From: Fragilaria crotonensis
Taxonomy: Eukaryota > Bacillariophyta > Fragilariophyceae > Fragilariales > Fragilariaceae
Direction of reading: 5' to 3'
Length of the DNA stretch: 48,660 bases
NCBI GenBank assembly: GCA_022925895.1
Contig: JAKSYS010000492.1
Span: forward strand, 1 to 48,660
The notes beneath the pieces are model-generated. The model was not told the origin of the DNA, ran no database searches, and was given only the letters and a program-made list of their open reading frames with translations. The number at the start of each line of letters is the position of its first letter. Positions within the stretch are counted from its first letter, which is position 1. This document shows, piece after piece, positions 24,289 through 35,336 of the stretch. A program made the position numbers and the translations under genes.

Positions 24289-24920
24289 TTGAGGCGCACC
24301 TGGGACCACCACCGCATGAATTGTCGAAAAGTGATCTTTCGGTCATGATTCGCATCAATTGTGTTGAAGGCTTTCAATGTATACAAGTCATCAAACTCCA
24401 GACCCAAATCCCAAATGAACTGAGCGAATTCGGAGGGGTTCAGATACCCGTCATGATCAACATCGTGTTTTATAAACTCCAGCCAAACGAAATTCTCATC
24501 TGCCAACGATTGTCGTAAAGTCATAAGATTCTGATAGGCTCGCAAGCCGCTCGTAATGGCAATCAAACCAATGACCACCATAAAGGTTCCTGATATGAAG
24601 CACATGAATACTTCCTGTGCCATGTTCACCACTCCCACGAGAATGTACAGCATTCCTCTCCCCCATACCAATCTGAGGACATTCAGATGGCGTGTCATAA
24701 AATTTCTAAACTTTGCACGTGATCCCAAAGGGTCTCGAGCATAGTTGGAACGACCGTCGATGATGCAAATCAAGAATCCATGACTGAGAACAAAGCGACA
24801 AGATAGCGTGACCAGCGGTCAGGAATCCCGCCTCCAAGCATAAGGCAGTACGGTCGTAATCATGAGCCCGACTGCGCCCAGGACGGCAGGTATGCGAAGA
24901 GCGAGGAGCCTTCTTCGGCT
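24267..24920 (-). CDS. Membrane protein with EF-hand pair, COPI-associated-like (3' part, in-frame stop upstream)
   Basis: The frame ending at 24267 lacks a usable ATG at its open start (about 24773). It continues upstream through one in-frame TGA (24819-24821) to a further membrane segment, IPAVLGAVGLMITTVLPYAW. Read through, there are about four hydrophobic segments, including FVLSHGFLICII and MLYILVGVVNMAQEVFMCFI then MVVIGLIAITSG, resembling COPI-associated/TVP-type Golgi membrane proteins. A C-terminal EF-hand pair follows. The first loop, DVDHDGYLNPSEF, has all calcium ligands; the second, DANHDRKITFRQF, lacks Gly6 and Glu12. It is probably a calcium-responsive Golgi or ER membrane protein; the family call is tentative. 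The stop is either an assembly error, an unrecognised intron or real damage. Its 3' end overlaps or abuts that of the convergent capping-protein gene. Confidence 0.55.
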
Positions 24921-24984
24921 GCAAATTTCCATTGAATCAGTTGTGCCATTACGAGGTTTTCTGGGTTCGGGAGTGGTCCTTCGC

Positions 24985-25455
24985 TCATGCGAGCAAACGC
25001 TTCGTCATCGGACGAGACAGCGCGTTGAAGGTGCACCATTTTTGTTGGTGTGCTGATTGTGACGACGCTGTAATGTTTCTTGGAACCTCAGCGCTTCGTT
25101 GAGCAGTTCGATCTTCACCACCATGAAGAGCAACAATGGCTCCAAGTTCGGGGTCTGGCTCTCGTGATTCTTTATCTGTTTCGAAACCCCATTCATCCCT
25201 CAACTGCACTGGTCCAACCTTCTCTCCCCATGATGGCGGAATATCAACGTCACTGCTGCTATAGCTATTTTCAACCAAGTGCGTTTGCTTCTTGTTGAGC
25301 GCAAGCCTTACCTGCTCGTTTCTAACAGGGTCGCCGTTGTCATCGGCCAAGAGCGGTTGTTTTTTCGAGGTCAACGTGTTCCTTGCTTGCTGTGTTTCAG
25401 CAGTGCTTACCGATTTCTCAGGATGTTCCTGTCGCTTTGTACTAAATAGTCTCAT
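24985..25455 (-). CDS. Probable 5' exon(s) of the EF-hand membrane protein gene
   Basis: ATG at 25455 opens a hydrophilic frame (MRLFSTKRQEHPEKSVSTAE) without hydrophobic segments or a known domain. After DPVRNEQ there is a good splice donor (CAG|GTAAGG, about 25313). The frame beyond it stays open, so splicing cannot be decided by eye. Another frame at 25005-25196 has a helical stretch (VVKIELLNEALRFQETLQRR), and a third near 24950-25045 reads MVHLQRAVSSDDEAFARMSE, then PENLVMAQLIQWKF. These pieces probably belong to one spliced N-terminal cytosolic region of the downstream membrane protein. Exon borders are unresolved. Confidence 0.4.
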   Translation of the reverse strand: MRLFSTKRQEHPEKSVSTAETQQARNTLTSKKQPLLADDNGDPVRNEQVRLALNKKQTHLVENSYSSSDVDIPPSWGEKVGPVQLRDEWGFETDKESREPDPELGAIVALHGGEDRTAQRSAEVPRNITASSQSAHQQKWCTFNALSRPMTKRLLA

Positions 25456-26391
25456 TGCCGAAAGCTCTTGATGGTGCGGTATGTGTATACTTGTTGTTGT
25501 TCCCTGATATGGAATGCTTGTACTTCGTACTACTTGAACTTTTCCAAGTCGAAACGAAAATGTGAGTGCAGCGAGGCATTTTCGGCGAGTCGTTAAATCG
25601 CGTCGCTATAGGTCTATAAAAAGTACGCCACACGCTATCATCGTAGGACGAGAACATGGGTACAGTACGTAGTCATACTTCGTACGTCGTAGCACATGTA
25701 GTCGGGAGTCGGGAGTCGGGACTTGGGATACTCGGCACTCGGCACTCGACACTCGACTCGACACAGCACAACAGTATGACTATTGCTGGAACTCCTTCCT
25801 GTAGCAAGCAGCAAGCAGTATTCGTAGGCAAGTAGGTGTTAATACGGAAGTCTGGTAAATGACGGTTTCTTTTGACCGAAGTGGGGCATTGGCGAGAACT
25901 GCTGTACATATGATTACTGTGCATGGATTTGACACCTTCGATATCTTTCACATCGAACGACGTACTGTACCTGGTACATTACCACGGTGGTTCCACTATT
26001 AGCACCGTAGAATATGTACCAGGATACCTGGTAGTACTCGTAGTAGTTGAATGATGGAAGGGGTTCATATACCAGTACATGGTACTGGAGTACGGTACTG
26101 TACTAAACTATATATGTAAACATGCAGAAATGAGGAGTGCTCATAACCTACTTAATTGCCTCATCGCCGTGTCATGAACCCCAGTGACGGCCAACCGCAT
26201 GATTTGTCGAGAGACCACCCCAGTTTGTGTCGGAAATTCTGTGAATGCTCCAATATCCTCATCTCATTCATTTGATCACAAACAACTCCTGATTCGAACG
26301 CTGCCACAACGCATGCTAAAAGTTTATGAATCGATTGATAGTCTTGGATCGCCTGCTTTTGCGAACGCACTTTCACTACGTCTCTCGCCCC
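25456..26391. other. Divergent intergenic region with GTAC islands and short tandem repeats
   Basis: GTAC-rich stretches lie at about 25655-25690, 25965-26045 and 26065-26110 (CCAGTACATGGTACTGGAGTACGGTACTGTAC). Between them is a short repeat of GGGAGTCGGGAGTCGGGA and CACTCGGCACTCGACACTCGACTCGACAC (25700-25763). No gene is supported. Confidence 0.5.
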
Positions 26392-27396
26392 ATGAGGATT
26401 CAACGACCTTTTGCTTATTGCGTTGCTACATCGTCGTTGATCGCAACCCATGGCTTCGCTGTCCATACTGTCCCTTCAGGGCGTGCGTTGATGCACAGTA
26501 CTAGCCGTCCCCAGGGACGACCCGAAACGTACGGCAACACCTCTCGTCGATCATCCAACTCCGATTCTATTTTCAAGTACGCCGACCCCATCCAAATCGA
26601 AGTGATGTCGTTCGGTCCGATGGGAGCGTCCGTCGATGTCGTCGGGCGAGGTCACAATCCTAACAATCTAATTCCAGAGAACGTGTCTGCTCTAGGCAAA
26701 GGTCTCGTTCTGCAAAGAAATCCATTATTTTCGAGAAGCTAGAAACAATGTTGATGTCGTCAAGGGAGGTTCTTCCAGCATACGTCAAGAAGTTCGAGAA
26801 GACGGTCGATTGAACATTAGTTTGCGTGAACCGGGTGGCAAAGCCAAAACAGAATCAACTTCCAAACTCATTATGAAGCTTCTGGAGAAGTCGCCCGACG
26901 GCACCCTGTTGCTAGGTGACAAGTCTGCGCCGGAGGAGATTGGTGCATTTCTCCTGGGGTTAGCAAAATTGCTTTCAAGAAGGCAGTAGCGGCGCTTTAT
27001 AAAGAAGGCATAGTAAAACCCGGACCTCTGTCGATATCACTCATGGATGGAATCCAAGCGCGTAAACCGGGCGTTAAGACCGAGTCAGAAACACGAGTTT
27101 CGAAGACGCGCAATGATCAAAGTACTTACCCGGAACCTGGCGCCAAAGCCAAGGCACAATCGACTTCCCAACTTATTTTGAAGCTTCTGGAGAAATCACC
27201 GAATGGCACCCTGCTGCTTGGTGAGGAATCTACTGCAGAGGCAATTGACGCGCTTTTGCCTGGAGTCAACAGGATAGACTTCAACAAGGCGGTCGCCACG
27301 CTGGTCAGACAAGGTAAAGTGAAACCCGGACCTCTGTCGATATTACTTCTAGGTGAAAGAACGGCCAAACCAAGACGACAACGCCCTCAAAAGTGA
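26392..27396 (+). CDS. CvfB-like S1/winged-helix RNA-binding protein, organelle-targeted (frame-disrupted)
   Basis: The start at 26392 gives MRIQRPFAYCVATSSLIATH then GFAVHTVPSG, a signal peptide with a GFA junction similar to diatom plastid presequences. An S1-type barrel follows (DPIQIEVMSFGPMGASVDVV, then IPENVSALGKGLVLQ). In the next frame come IHYFREARNNVDVVKG and VREDGRLNISLREPGGKAK, the CvfB layout of tandem S1-like domains. The end consists of winged-helix copies: LIMKLLEKSPDGTLLLGDKS to ALYKEGIVKPGPLS, and a second (LILKLLEKSPNGTLLLGEES to VKPGPLS) that ends at 27396. Bacterial CvfB has one such winged helix (ALYK motif). Frame slips occur near 26713-26723, possibly at 26770-26800, and near 26955 (CTCCTGGGG, expected one more C). 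Function is RNA binding by family; the organelle location is inferred. Confidence 0.65.
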
Positions 27397-27560
27397 TTTG
27401 AGCGGCATTGGAGACACTACCTGATGGCAACCTGTCGTTAGGAGAGTAGTCTACTCCAGAGGAGATGGGGGTGCTTTTGCCAGGATCCCAGTAGGCCGAC
27501 TTCAAAATGGCGGTCTTCGCGCTGTGTAAAGAGGGCAAAGTGAAACCCGGGTCTCAAAGC
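27397..27560 (+). pseudogene. Degenerate third winged-helix copy
   Basis: Directly after the stop at 27396 the same strand encodes a third, decayed unit: LPDGNLSLGE, a stop, STPEEMGVLLPG, a stop, then ADFKMAVFALCKEGKVKPGS. It is colinear with the two preceding winged-helix repeats, so the repeat unit (about 200 bp) has been duplicated in tandem at least twice. The last copy has lost its frame, or its loss shortened the protein. Confidence 0.6.
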
Positions 27561-27651
27561 TGAAAGTGCGACGACGTATTGATAGTAGTATAACACTAGC
27601 GGTGTAGCATTTTATCTAGTAAAGGTGATTTATTGTTTTGGACGTGAAACT

Positions 27652-29001
27652 TTACCCGTTCATTAGTCGTGGTATAAGATTGACTTTCGGCATTTTCGAG
27701 AACCACAGATAGTCTGATACCTTGGTTTGATAATCAATATTGGTAGGAGCTGTTCCAATTTCGAGTCGCAAGTACCGACTAAGAGATAGAGTCTCCTCCG
27801 CACTTGGATTCAACAATATGGTCGTAATGCAATCGTCAATAACCTTGTTTTCCTCTTTGTTCAGAAATCGGGAGATACGTTCCAATCGACCATTGTAACC
27901 TCCCATGAACCGCACATCCTCAATAGGTGCAACGAAGATAACTAGCGATTCTGGTCGAGCAGCAGCATACTTGGCAACGGCTGTAGCGCCTGTTTCGTGC
28001 ACCAAGATGCGTTCGGCAAAGAAGTTACCTACTTGGTCTGCCTTGTCTTGGGGTTCAAAGTCTTTGAGCAGTGAGCGATCAGTGTACAGTCGAAACTTGG
28101 GATCCTGAGTCATGGCAATGAAACCTTCCGAATCGAGAACGTATTCAGCTCGGCGATCGGCATCAACGTTTTGCAGCCCTCTTGATCGAACTATTTTCTG
28201 ATCGTCAATTTCAGGGGACATGGCGATCAAATCAAGACCTTTCAATTTGGCAAACTCGAGAAGTGGTTTGTACAATTGAGCAGTAGAGTCTGAGACTCCT
28301 GCCTTGGTCAAGGCCTCAATTACTACTTCAATGTTGGCGTTTGAGGAAAACGAATCCAATGCCGGTTGTGTGCTAAGGGGAGCGAACGGTAGTCCCAAGG
28401 CTGTCGAACCTTTCTGAGACTTTCTACCTTGCATAATGAAGTCCATCAGACTTTTTGCGAGGCCGACATCCTCTTCGGATGCATTCTTGGGTACACCCAT
28501 GGCTACGAAAGTCGCGTACCCCTTGCCAGATTTCTTTGCTTCGTTTACATTTGTCCCGGTTGCGGATTGAACAGCACTGATCGTTCCGAAAACGCCCTTG
28601 TTCATCATATTGTTGAACGTGATTCGGTCTGAAACGACACCTGCCTTTCCAGTGCCAGATCCTTTGCCTAGACCTCGGAGGATAGCTTGCTCCTGAGACG
28701 CACTCAAGGGTAAAAGAGTCGGAGGAATGCTAGAATCGACTCTATAGGCGAAGGGTCTCTTGGCAGGTTTATAGTCATCTGAAGATGCTCCTGCGATGGC
28801 GGGTATAGATCCAGCAGACAACAATCCGATGGAGATTGCTTTTCGTCGGGATATCTTGTCCGCAGACGAAGGCGATGCCTGTAGTTGAGATTGTGAAGTT
28901 GTTTGCTTTGTATGCAATACACCATTTGAGAACGAGTTCACTGAGCAACACAGTATGGCGGCAAGTATCAGCACGAAGCTGTTCGAGCCGTTCACGTTCA
29001 T
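27652..29001 (-). CDS. ChaN/Tiki-type haem-binding-fold protein, thylakoid-lumen targeted
   Basis: ATG at 29001 gives 449 residues in one exon. The N-terminus is layered: a signal peptide (SFVLILAAILCCSVNSF) with a plastid-type NSF junction, a transit-like Ser/Thr/Gln-rich stretch, then SRRKAISIGLLSAGSIPAIA at residues 51-70. That last part is a twin-arginine signal ending in IAGA, so the protein should reach the thylakoid lumen by the Tat route. The C-terminal half carries the ChaN/Tiki (DUF399) signature region: LYKPLLEFAKLKGLDLIAMS, then RSRGLQNVDADRRAEYVL, and the late ILVHETGATAVAKYAAARPE with IFVAPIEDVRFMGGYNGRLE. ChaN family members bind haem; plants have plastid homologues of the fold. 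Haem handling here is an inference; the usual N-terminal active-site Glu-His is not obvious to me. Divergent from MUS81. Confidence 0.8.
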   Translation of the reverse strand: MNVNGSNSFVLILAAILCCSVNSFSNGVLHTKQTTSQSQLQASPSSADKISRRKAISIGLLSAGSIPAIAGASSDDYKPAKRPFAYRVDSSIPPTLLPLSASQEQAILRGLGKGSGTGKAGVVSDRITFNNMMNKGVFGTISAVQSATGTNVNEAKKSGKGYATFVAMGVPKNASEEDVGLAKSLMDFIMQGRKSQKGSTALGLPFAPLSTQPALDSFSSNANIEVVIEALTKAGVSDSTAQLYKPLLEFAKLKGLDLIAMSPEIDDQKIVRSRGLQNVDADRRAEYVLDSEGFIAMTQDPKFRLYTDRSLLKDFEPQDKADQVGNFFAERILVHETGATAVAKYAAARPESLVIFVAPIEDVRFMGGYNGRLERISRFLNKEENKVIDDCITTILLNPSAEETLSLSRYLRLEIGTAPTNIDYQTKVSDYLWFSKMPKVNLIPRLMNG

Positions 29002-29698
29002 CCTTGTATGTTGTAACTGTTCGTTTTTGCACTCCGGAGTCCTCGCGCACTACCCGGTACTTCTCCGTCAAGTAATGGCCTTGATTGATTGATGTCGACT
29101 CATAAAATATCAAGTTGACCTTGGGATTGGCTCCTTTTCTGTAGATCGGCCGTTCGGAGTATGGAGTTCGCTGACGAACACGTGGACGTCGGGAGTCGGA
29201 ACGGGGAGACGGCAAAACGAAGCACATCACACATCACACATCACACATCAAATATTCATACATACACGAAAAAGTGTGAACAGTAAATAGCGGCCGGAAT
29301 TGACAGTGGGGGATACAGGTACTGGAGTACGAGTTTTCGACGGGACCAAACTCTGGCATATGCTCATATGCTCATATGTCATACGGCTTAGACGGTAGGT
29401 CTTAACAAATAGTGCAGGTACAAGTACGGGAGGTCTGTGTACAAGTAGTTTGCAGGCTTAATTACTGTACACTGAGTACTAGTAACGCTACAGAAAACCG
29501 TTATCGTTCCCCTTTTCTGCGAAGTTGTTTGTACAGTAAACAAAACGGAAATGAGAGTCGATTTCGGATTTTGACGTGATGACAACATAGCAAAATCGAT
29601 TGTTTCATCGAGTAGAGCACTCCGGTAGAGACCTGCTGGAGACACGACATCACTGTACACGCTTGGATGATTGTCATTCCTTCCTGGCATCGACCAAT
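29002..29698. other. Divergent intergenic region with GTAC motifs and a CACATCA repeat
   Basis: Located between the ChaN-type gene (-) and MUS81 (+). It has a 7-bp tandem repeat (ACATCAC, about 29222-29250), a triplicate CATATGCT run (29357-29380) and GTAC motifs at 29318-29330 and 29410-29490 (GGTACAAGTACGGG, TGTACAAGTAG, GTACACTGAGTACTAG). No gene is seen. Confidence 0.45.
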
Positions 29699-32308
29699 AT
29701 GCCACGGGCCAAGGATACCAAGGTTTGGAATGAAGACTTGACGCTGGCCTTTGCTGCTCGTGCGCAGCAGGCACTGGCAGAAGGAAAGAGTTCGACCATC
29801 GGGTGGAACAAAGCAGCAGAAATCATCCAAGCAGTTCGCAAGGATATTTACAAAGCTAAGACTGGGCGGTAAGCTGCATTAGGAAATCTGATTTGACTCT
29901 CTCTGCACCGCTTCTCACATTTCCGATACAGAATCTACAACCTTCCTGAAAACAAACTCGGGAAGAACGCTCTTGCCTTGGCTCACGATATCATGTCAGG
30001 AAATAAATCTATCATTCCTGATGGACATATTCCTCAAAATGAGGAGCAAGCGAACCTGGCAGGGCAGAAAGGAAGCTGGGATAACTATCCATATTTGAAA
30101 AAGATCAAGGTATGCCGTTCTTTCCATCTGCTCTTTGTTTTTGTTTTCTAAGTTATCTCACATGATTCTTCATCCATTTTAGATGAGGGGCGGAGCGTAT
30201 GCAATATTAATGGCATTTCACCACTCTTCGACCAAAACGCTTTCCAAACCTCAGATTTGCCAACTCGCACAGCCATACTGCGACGAAGATATGGATGCCG
30301 ATTTTCATGCTGGTCGCATGCATGGGGCATGGGCTGCCAACAAAACCCTATTGAAGCACCATCTCCTCACCACAGAAGGGAACAATCGTCAATACATTCA
30401 CGGAGTTGGCTTTCGCTCCAATGGATGTGCTTCATTTACCCTCACAAGCGATGGCGAACAATTCACTGAAGCCATGCTTCGCAAGTTTGGTGGAAGAACT
30501 CAGCGGGGAGCAACAGGTCGTTCGTCCAGTACGATGACAAAGGCCGCGGTATTCAGTACACAGGACCTTTTCACCGGCACGCCTCAACTCGTGACTGCAC
30601 AACCCCCCTCACGTCGCACTACCATGAAGGAAGAGTTCGTGAGTCCAGTCAAACGACCATTCGCAGGAACTGGATACAAGCTTGATGCGGCATCACCAGG
30701 AAAGCGAATCCGTCCAGCCGAAGCTGCAGCCGCGGCCGCTTTGGCACGCGCAGCTTGTCAAGATTCCAAGCGATCATCAAATGTTGTTCCACGCTCGCTC
30801 TTTACTCCAACTCCAACCAGTGAATCATCACGAACATTCATATCAGAAAAAGCCTCTCCTGCGGGGCGTAGGCTCTTCAATAATTCAGTTACCATCATGA
30901 GGAAGACAGTGACGATGAGATTCCGCCTCCTTCACTTTTGCAAAGAAGCGGCCCCTGGAAATCTCGGCGACGCCTGGGTGGGAACTTGAAAGCGTTTGAC
31001 CTTTCGGGAGACAGCGATAGTGATAGCGACGATTACGGTACACCCGGATTCGCCAGCGATGCAAGAGACATTAAACCACGGAAGGATTCATCGGTTGTAG
31101 ACCTGTGTGGCGAGGAATACGATTCGAAAGAGCCCGCGATAAGGATGGCGCCAAACGATGTCATCTGTTTGGACTCGGATGATGACGAAAAGCCCGCGTA
31201 CCGACAAGGACTGGTTGTAAACCCGTATGATACGGAGGTGGGCACGAGCACAGAATTCACTTTTTGCATAGATGATCGGGAGAGAATTCGCAATGCCGCC
31301 CCCCGACGTCTTCGGACAGAACTGAGTCGCCTTCTGGAAACCGGTTGTCTCAAGTCTGTTTGGCCAGAAGCATTGAAAGACCCTACTGTCAACGAAGTTC
31401 AACTTCGCTTTGGCGATTTTTCTTTCTTGTTGGGAAGCCAGCGCTTGGATGTCGTTGTAGAAAGGAAGCAGATTCGTGATCTCGTCCAGAGATCGACCCA
31501 AGGAGATCACTGGAAGCAGCTAGCAAAAATGAGGGATAATTTTCGGCATGCAGTGTTCCTGATTGAAGTTGACCCTCGTGAAGCTGCGCGATTCACAGCA
31601 CATGGATCCCAGAACCTCGAAGGTTGGAATGCATACAATACTGTGATTGATGATGAGAAATCTTACTATCTATTCATGTGCCGCGCATTGCTTTCTCATC
31701 GATCTGTTAAGTTTATACAGACCCGAGAGTTTCAGAGCTCCCTCCGAGCAGTGGGTGCGTTGGGATTGATGGCAGCATTCCTTGACATTGTACTTAAAGA
31801 GGACCCAGAGCACAATGCTCGTCCCGTTGATCAGTGTGCGCAATTAAAGAAGCGCTTAATTGCCGGTGGTCTTCCGGATGCTCTTGCGGATCGAGTTGCC
31901 AGGGAATGCGGAAGTGCAAGACACCTGGATTCCCTTTACCAGGAATGCTTTGATCAAGAATGCAAAGAAAGTTTACTGCTTCCTCTGGTAGAGAGTATAG
32001 GCATTGAACATCTCGCAGCTGGAGAAAAATCTTCATGGAGTGATGCCATCTTCAGAACGTTCTATTCAGTGCATTCTGACGTCTCCAATGCAGCGACGTC
32101 GTACCGAAAGTTCCAACCAATTGTCACAGATCACGGTGAGCTTCTCTCTGCTTTGCACATGGACTTGGATGCAGAGGCAGCTCTGGATGCCATGCTATCC
32201 AAACCAAAGAAAGATGCATGCCACTTTCGCCGACGAGTCAATATCACTCTGTGCGAAGACCAGGCTGCACTGCTACCCTTGCCTAAGCCTGAATCATTTT
32301 CACCCTAG
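29699..32308 (+). CDS. MUS81: Crossover junction endonuclease MUS81 (three exons, one apparent frame slip)
   Basis: Structure-selective endonuclease that with an EME1-type partner cuts branched recombination and replication intermediates. Exons are 29699-29868, 29932-30109 and 30183-32308; introns are 63 and 73 nt, GT-AG, with junctions TGR/IYNLPENK and KKIK/MRGGAYAIL. The N-terminal helix-hairpin-helix region and the winged helix (YAILMAFHHSS...) are followed by a Ser/Pro-rich, acidic linker with SIM-like VICLDSDDDE and VVDLCGEE. The XPF-family nuclease domain contains the catalytic LDVVVERKQIRDLVQR, and a C-terminal HhH region follows (LKKRLIAGGLPDALADRVAR). Near 30870-30890 the frame must shift by one base to go from SPAGRRLFNN to YHHEEDSDDEIPPPSLL, in the unstructured linker. 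The catalytic domain is intact. Confidence 0.9.
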
Positions 32309-32402
32309 CGACATCCGCCGTTCAGCCTTATGGTGCGTCAGTTCCAACCATGGTTTTAAAACGAGTTCAGGGCTCTCTGCTCCCCTGACCTTTTTGTTCA
32401 GA

Positions 32403-32778
32403 TAATTTCGGGCTCGTTTTTGTAAACGAAGTCAAGGCTGCGATGCGCCAAATCGATTCTGAACATGTCAAGGTCGCACGACTTGCGGGATCGTCCATTG
32501 TGAAAGCTTGTACATTGCCGGGAAGGATGTCTACCACGTGTCGAAAGATACTGATCATTCATGGAATGTCGTCAGCCCTCGAGGCTGAGGCCAAAAAGGC
32601 TGGGTATCAGGCCGAACTTAAGGCGCTGCTTGATGTTGTCACTGCCGATTTGATGCTGGAGCACGATATAGTAGTTTTGCAAGCGCTCCGACAGAATGCG
32701 GATGTTGAAATGATCTTGGAACAACTGGCTCTTGCATGCTTTCATTATCAAATGCTGACGGAAAAGTTGCTACCATAA
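32403..32778 (+). CDS. Hypothetical helical protein or exon
   Basis: This open frame downstream of MUS81 starts at the first ATG 32443 (MRQIDSEHVKVARLAGSSIV). The frame stays open upstream to about 32403, just after a good acceptor-like CCTTTTTGTTCAG, and reads NFGLVFVNEVKAA. The product is regular, helical and without membrane segments (ALEAEAKKAGYQAELKALLD, then DIVVLQALRQNADVEMILEQ). It may be a separate small gene or the last exon of a longer transcript, possibly read on from MUS81, but I could not build a clean junction. No family is recognised. Confidence 0.35.
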
Positions 32779-33243
32779 GAAAAGCTCAACAGACAACACT
32801 TTGGATAGTGATATGCGATAGCATCTTCAGAAGTCAGTGAAATTGAACATGGCTTTTCACGCCCCAAGGCATCGCCGCGGATCAGTGCACGCAAGTAGAA
32901 GGTGCGCTGTGATACTAGTATTTTGAAAGTTCTACCGAGTGACTTAGACGGCGGCTGTGGCGAATAACATGATTGGTGTGCTAGACAAGTGTTCTGATGG
33001 CCGACCAATTTGTTGCAACTTGACAACGGCAACAATGCAAGTTCGCGCCAGTATACGTGTGCGCATCATTTGCGTTCTTCGAATGAAAAGCCTCCCAAGT
33101 TGGGCGCTCGCTTCCTCAGTGAATCAATGGTTCCTGAAAACAAGTCCGTGCGTCAGTTTTCTTTCTTGGAATTGTATTTCAACGCAGTTACGATCCTAGC
33201 TTTCAACAGAGGTGAAGCCGCAAGGAACGAGACGACTGACCGC

Positions 33244-34588
33244 TCATTCCTTGGGAAGTTCATCGACTATTGGATCATCGTCGTTGTCTTTCGACCCTTT
33301 CCAGCGTTCTGCCAAGGCTCGCCAAATAACTGTAAAAATCATGGATTGCAACGCGTTGGCAAAAATTCTTGTTCTCAAACCTCGTCCGAACAATCCTTTC
33401 CATCCATCTGCAGCCAAAATCATGCGTATCGTATCTCCATAGGATGCATTGTGTTTGGAACCCATTGCTTGTTTCGTAGTTTTGACAACACGAATGGCGT
33501 TGACACACGTATCGGACACAATGCTGGCAAGGAGACCTGTTCCTGCATTTCTCAGCAACTTGGAAGGTATCAACGTCCTTATCAGCTGGCTCTTCGTAAG
33601 AGTATTGTACGTAAAGAACCTAATTAAAAAGGAATGTGAGCGCACAATCAAACCTCAAGAGCACCAGCCCAGAATGTAGTTCCAAAAAGCACAACATACC
33701 ACGGATAGTGACCAACGAACGCTGAGAGTGCATTGGCGGTTGCACCCTGGTACAATACGCCAATCTTCCCTGCCTTGACACGACGCATCAAATGTCGAAA
33801 GCCCTCGACTGAGTCAACCTGCAAGACCGTTTTGCACGTATCAATCGGCATGAGGAGCATGCGCCACAGACCCACCACAAAGCCAGCCACGACGGTGGTA
33901 CGTCCTGGTCCCCACGATTTGGTCGGTTGCCAACTGGCCAAGAAGACTTCTACGCCATCATTGGCGGCGGTACTGACAAATCTTGCCAGTGGAGCTTGGA
34001 CCAACGCAAAGCTAAGACCACGGTAAAAGCGAGGTATGCCGCCGTCGTTCATTAGGGTTGTAACTGCTTGGAAGAACGAAGCACCATAGCGAGATTGGTA
34101 ATTGATGACAGTGCTTGAGACGGGAGGGGGAGAAAAAGGTAATGGTAATGAGTTGGTGCGCACACACGCAAGAGGCTATACAGCTAAGATACGTACCGAA
34201 CCCACATGAGGGTTAGCACTTGAATGACACCTGCTAGGGCGCCTGGGAGTCCACCGCCGAGACCCCGCTTACCAGCTTTGATAAGGATCCGGTTCATTGT
34301 CATCGGTGGCTTGGCGATCGCACCTTTCTTCGTCACGGACGCCTTTCTTGTGATGGACGACACCAGCTCCACGTCCTCGGTTGCATCGTCAAGCTCCGAG
34401 GCAAACGCTACCAACAAGGAAGTTGGCTGTTCAAACCCCACGAAGCAAATGAGGAGCAAGAGTGCAAGGAAGTTGATTGGCACGTTGAGCATGATTCGGC
34501 TTCGTATTCGCCTTCGAATTCTAGCGATGGGCCCTTTCTTTGAGGAGTGCAATGGCATGTTGATAGTTTTCGCTACGCCTGCAAACAT
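33244..34588 (-). CDS. Mitochondrial carrier family (SLC25-type) protein
   Basis: Exon 1 runs from ATG 34588 (alternative 34558) to 34197. It has a basic start (KKGPIARIRRRIRSRIM), a membrane-like segment (NFLALLLLICFVGF) and the first carrier helix GGGLPGALAGVIQVLTLMWV. The intron is 34114-34196 (GTACGT...CTCAAG, 83 nt), joining MWVR/TVINYQSRYG. Exon 2 carries LMNDGGIPRFYRGLSFALVQ and MPIDTCKTVLQV (a PxDxxK carrier signature). A third repeat follows with SDTCVNAIRVVKTTKQ and ILAADGWKGLFGRGLRTRIF. Between exon 2 (ending FWAGALE) and the third repeat the frame shifts by one base near 33655; the apparent intron there would be only 34 nt, so an indel is more likely. The substrate is unknown. The basic N-terminal extension is unusual for the family. 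Confidence 0.8.
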
Positions 34589-35336
34589 TCAACAGATATC
34601 GTAAACTTCAAGCAGAGACTTCTCTGATGAATCGATCTTTTAACGGAGGTCGCGAAGCGTTGCAATTATAAACGGCTTGAGGATATGTGAGGAATCTGTG
34701 ATAAAGGGCTGTGCTTGGAATTGCTGGACGTTTGATCTGGTGTTGGTATGTTTGGTTCGACTGACGATGTCGGACTTGGCGCCGATCCGATCCGAGAGGC
34801 TCTGAACAGTTTTCCACTGCAGCAGTGATCAATGGCCAGAGTGGCGAACCAAGGACAAGAAGATATACATGGATCTACGTGAAATTTTCTTGATGAATTT
34901 CCTTCGTTGTGGGGGAAGCACGAGCCACATGGTTCACGAGGAAGTTCTCGATCATGGATCATGGGATCATGGGGCACACCGTGTATGACATACGAGCACC
35001 CATGTAGACGTTTGCGCGCATACCCAGCCTTTCACTTCCAGGTCCCCCAGCGAGGCCGAAGACGTGAAAATTGGCCACGTCCAATACGTGTGTATGATAC
35101 TGCCAGCAGTTCAACCCTGCACTGGTACTGTAGGTTAATCCATTACTACAGCACTACTTCAACATTTGAAGCACTTTTTTTCGAACACCTTTATAGCGAA
35201 CGGGCTCGGATTTGAACCCTTCATGCCCACACTAACTACCTATTATAGGTTACCGCCAGGAACGGTGGACACATTCGATGTTCCAAATGATGTCTAAGCT
35301 CAAATTTCCAATTACGTCTATGCCTAATAACTATAA
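34589..35336. other. Intergenic region
   Basis: It lies between two minus-strand genes. No gene is seen. ATCATGGATCATGGGATCATGGGG at 34950-34974 is a short direct repeat. GTAC content is low here compared with other upstream regions. Confidence 0.4.

Noticed and set aside
33623..33657. A 34-nt intron (GTTTGA...ATTAG) in the carrier gene
   Set aside because: Too short for splicing, and it leaves the wrong phase; an indel explains the frame better.
35120..35235. tRNA-like T-loop (GGTTCAAATCC on the minus strand)
   Set aside because: Flanking bases do not form a five-pair T stem, and no acceptor or anticodon arm could be drawn.
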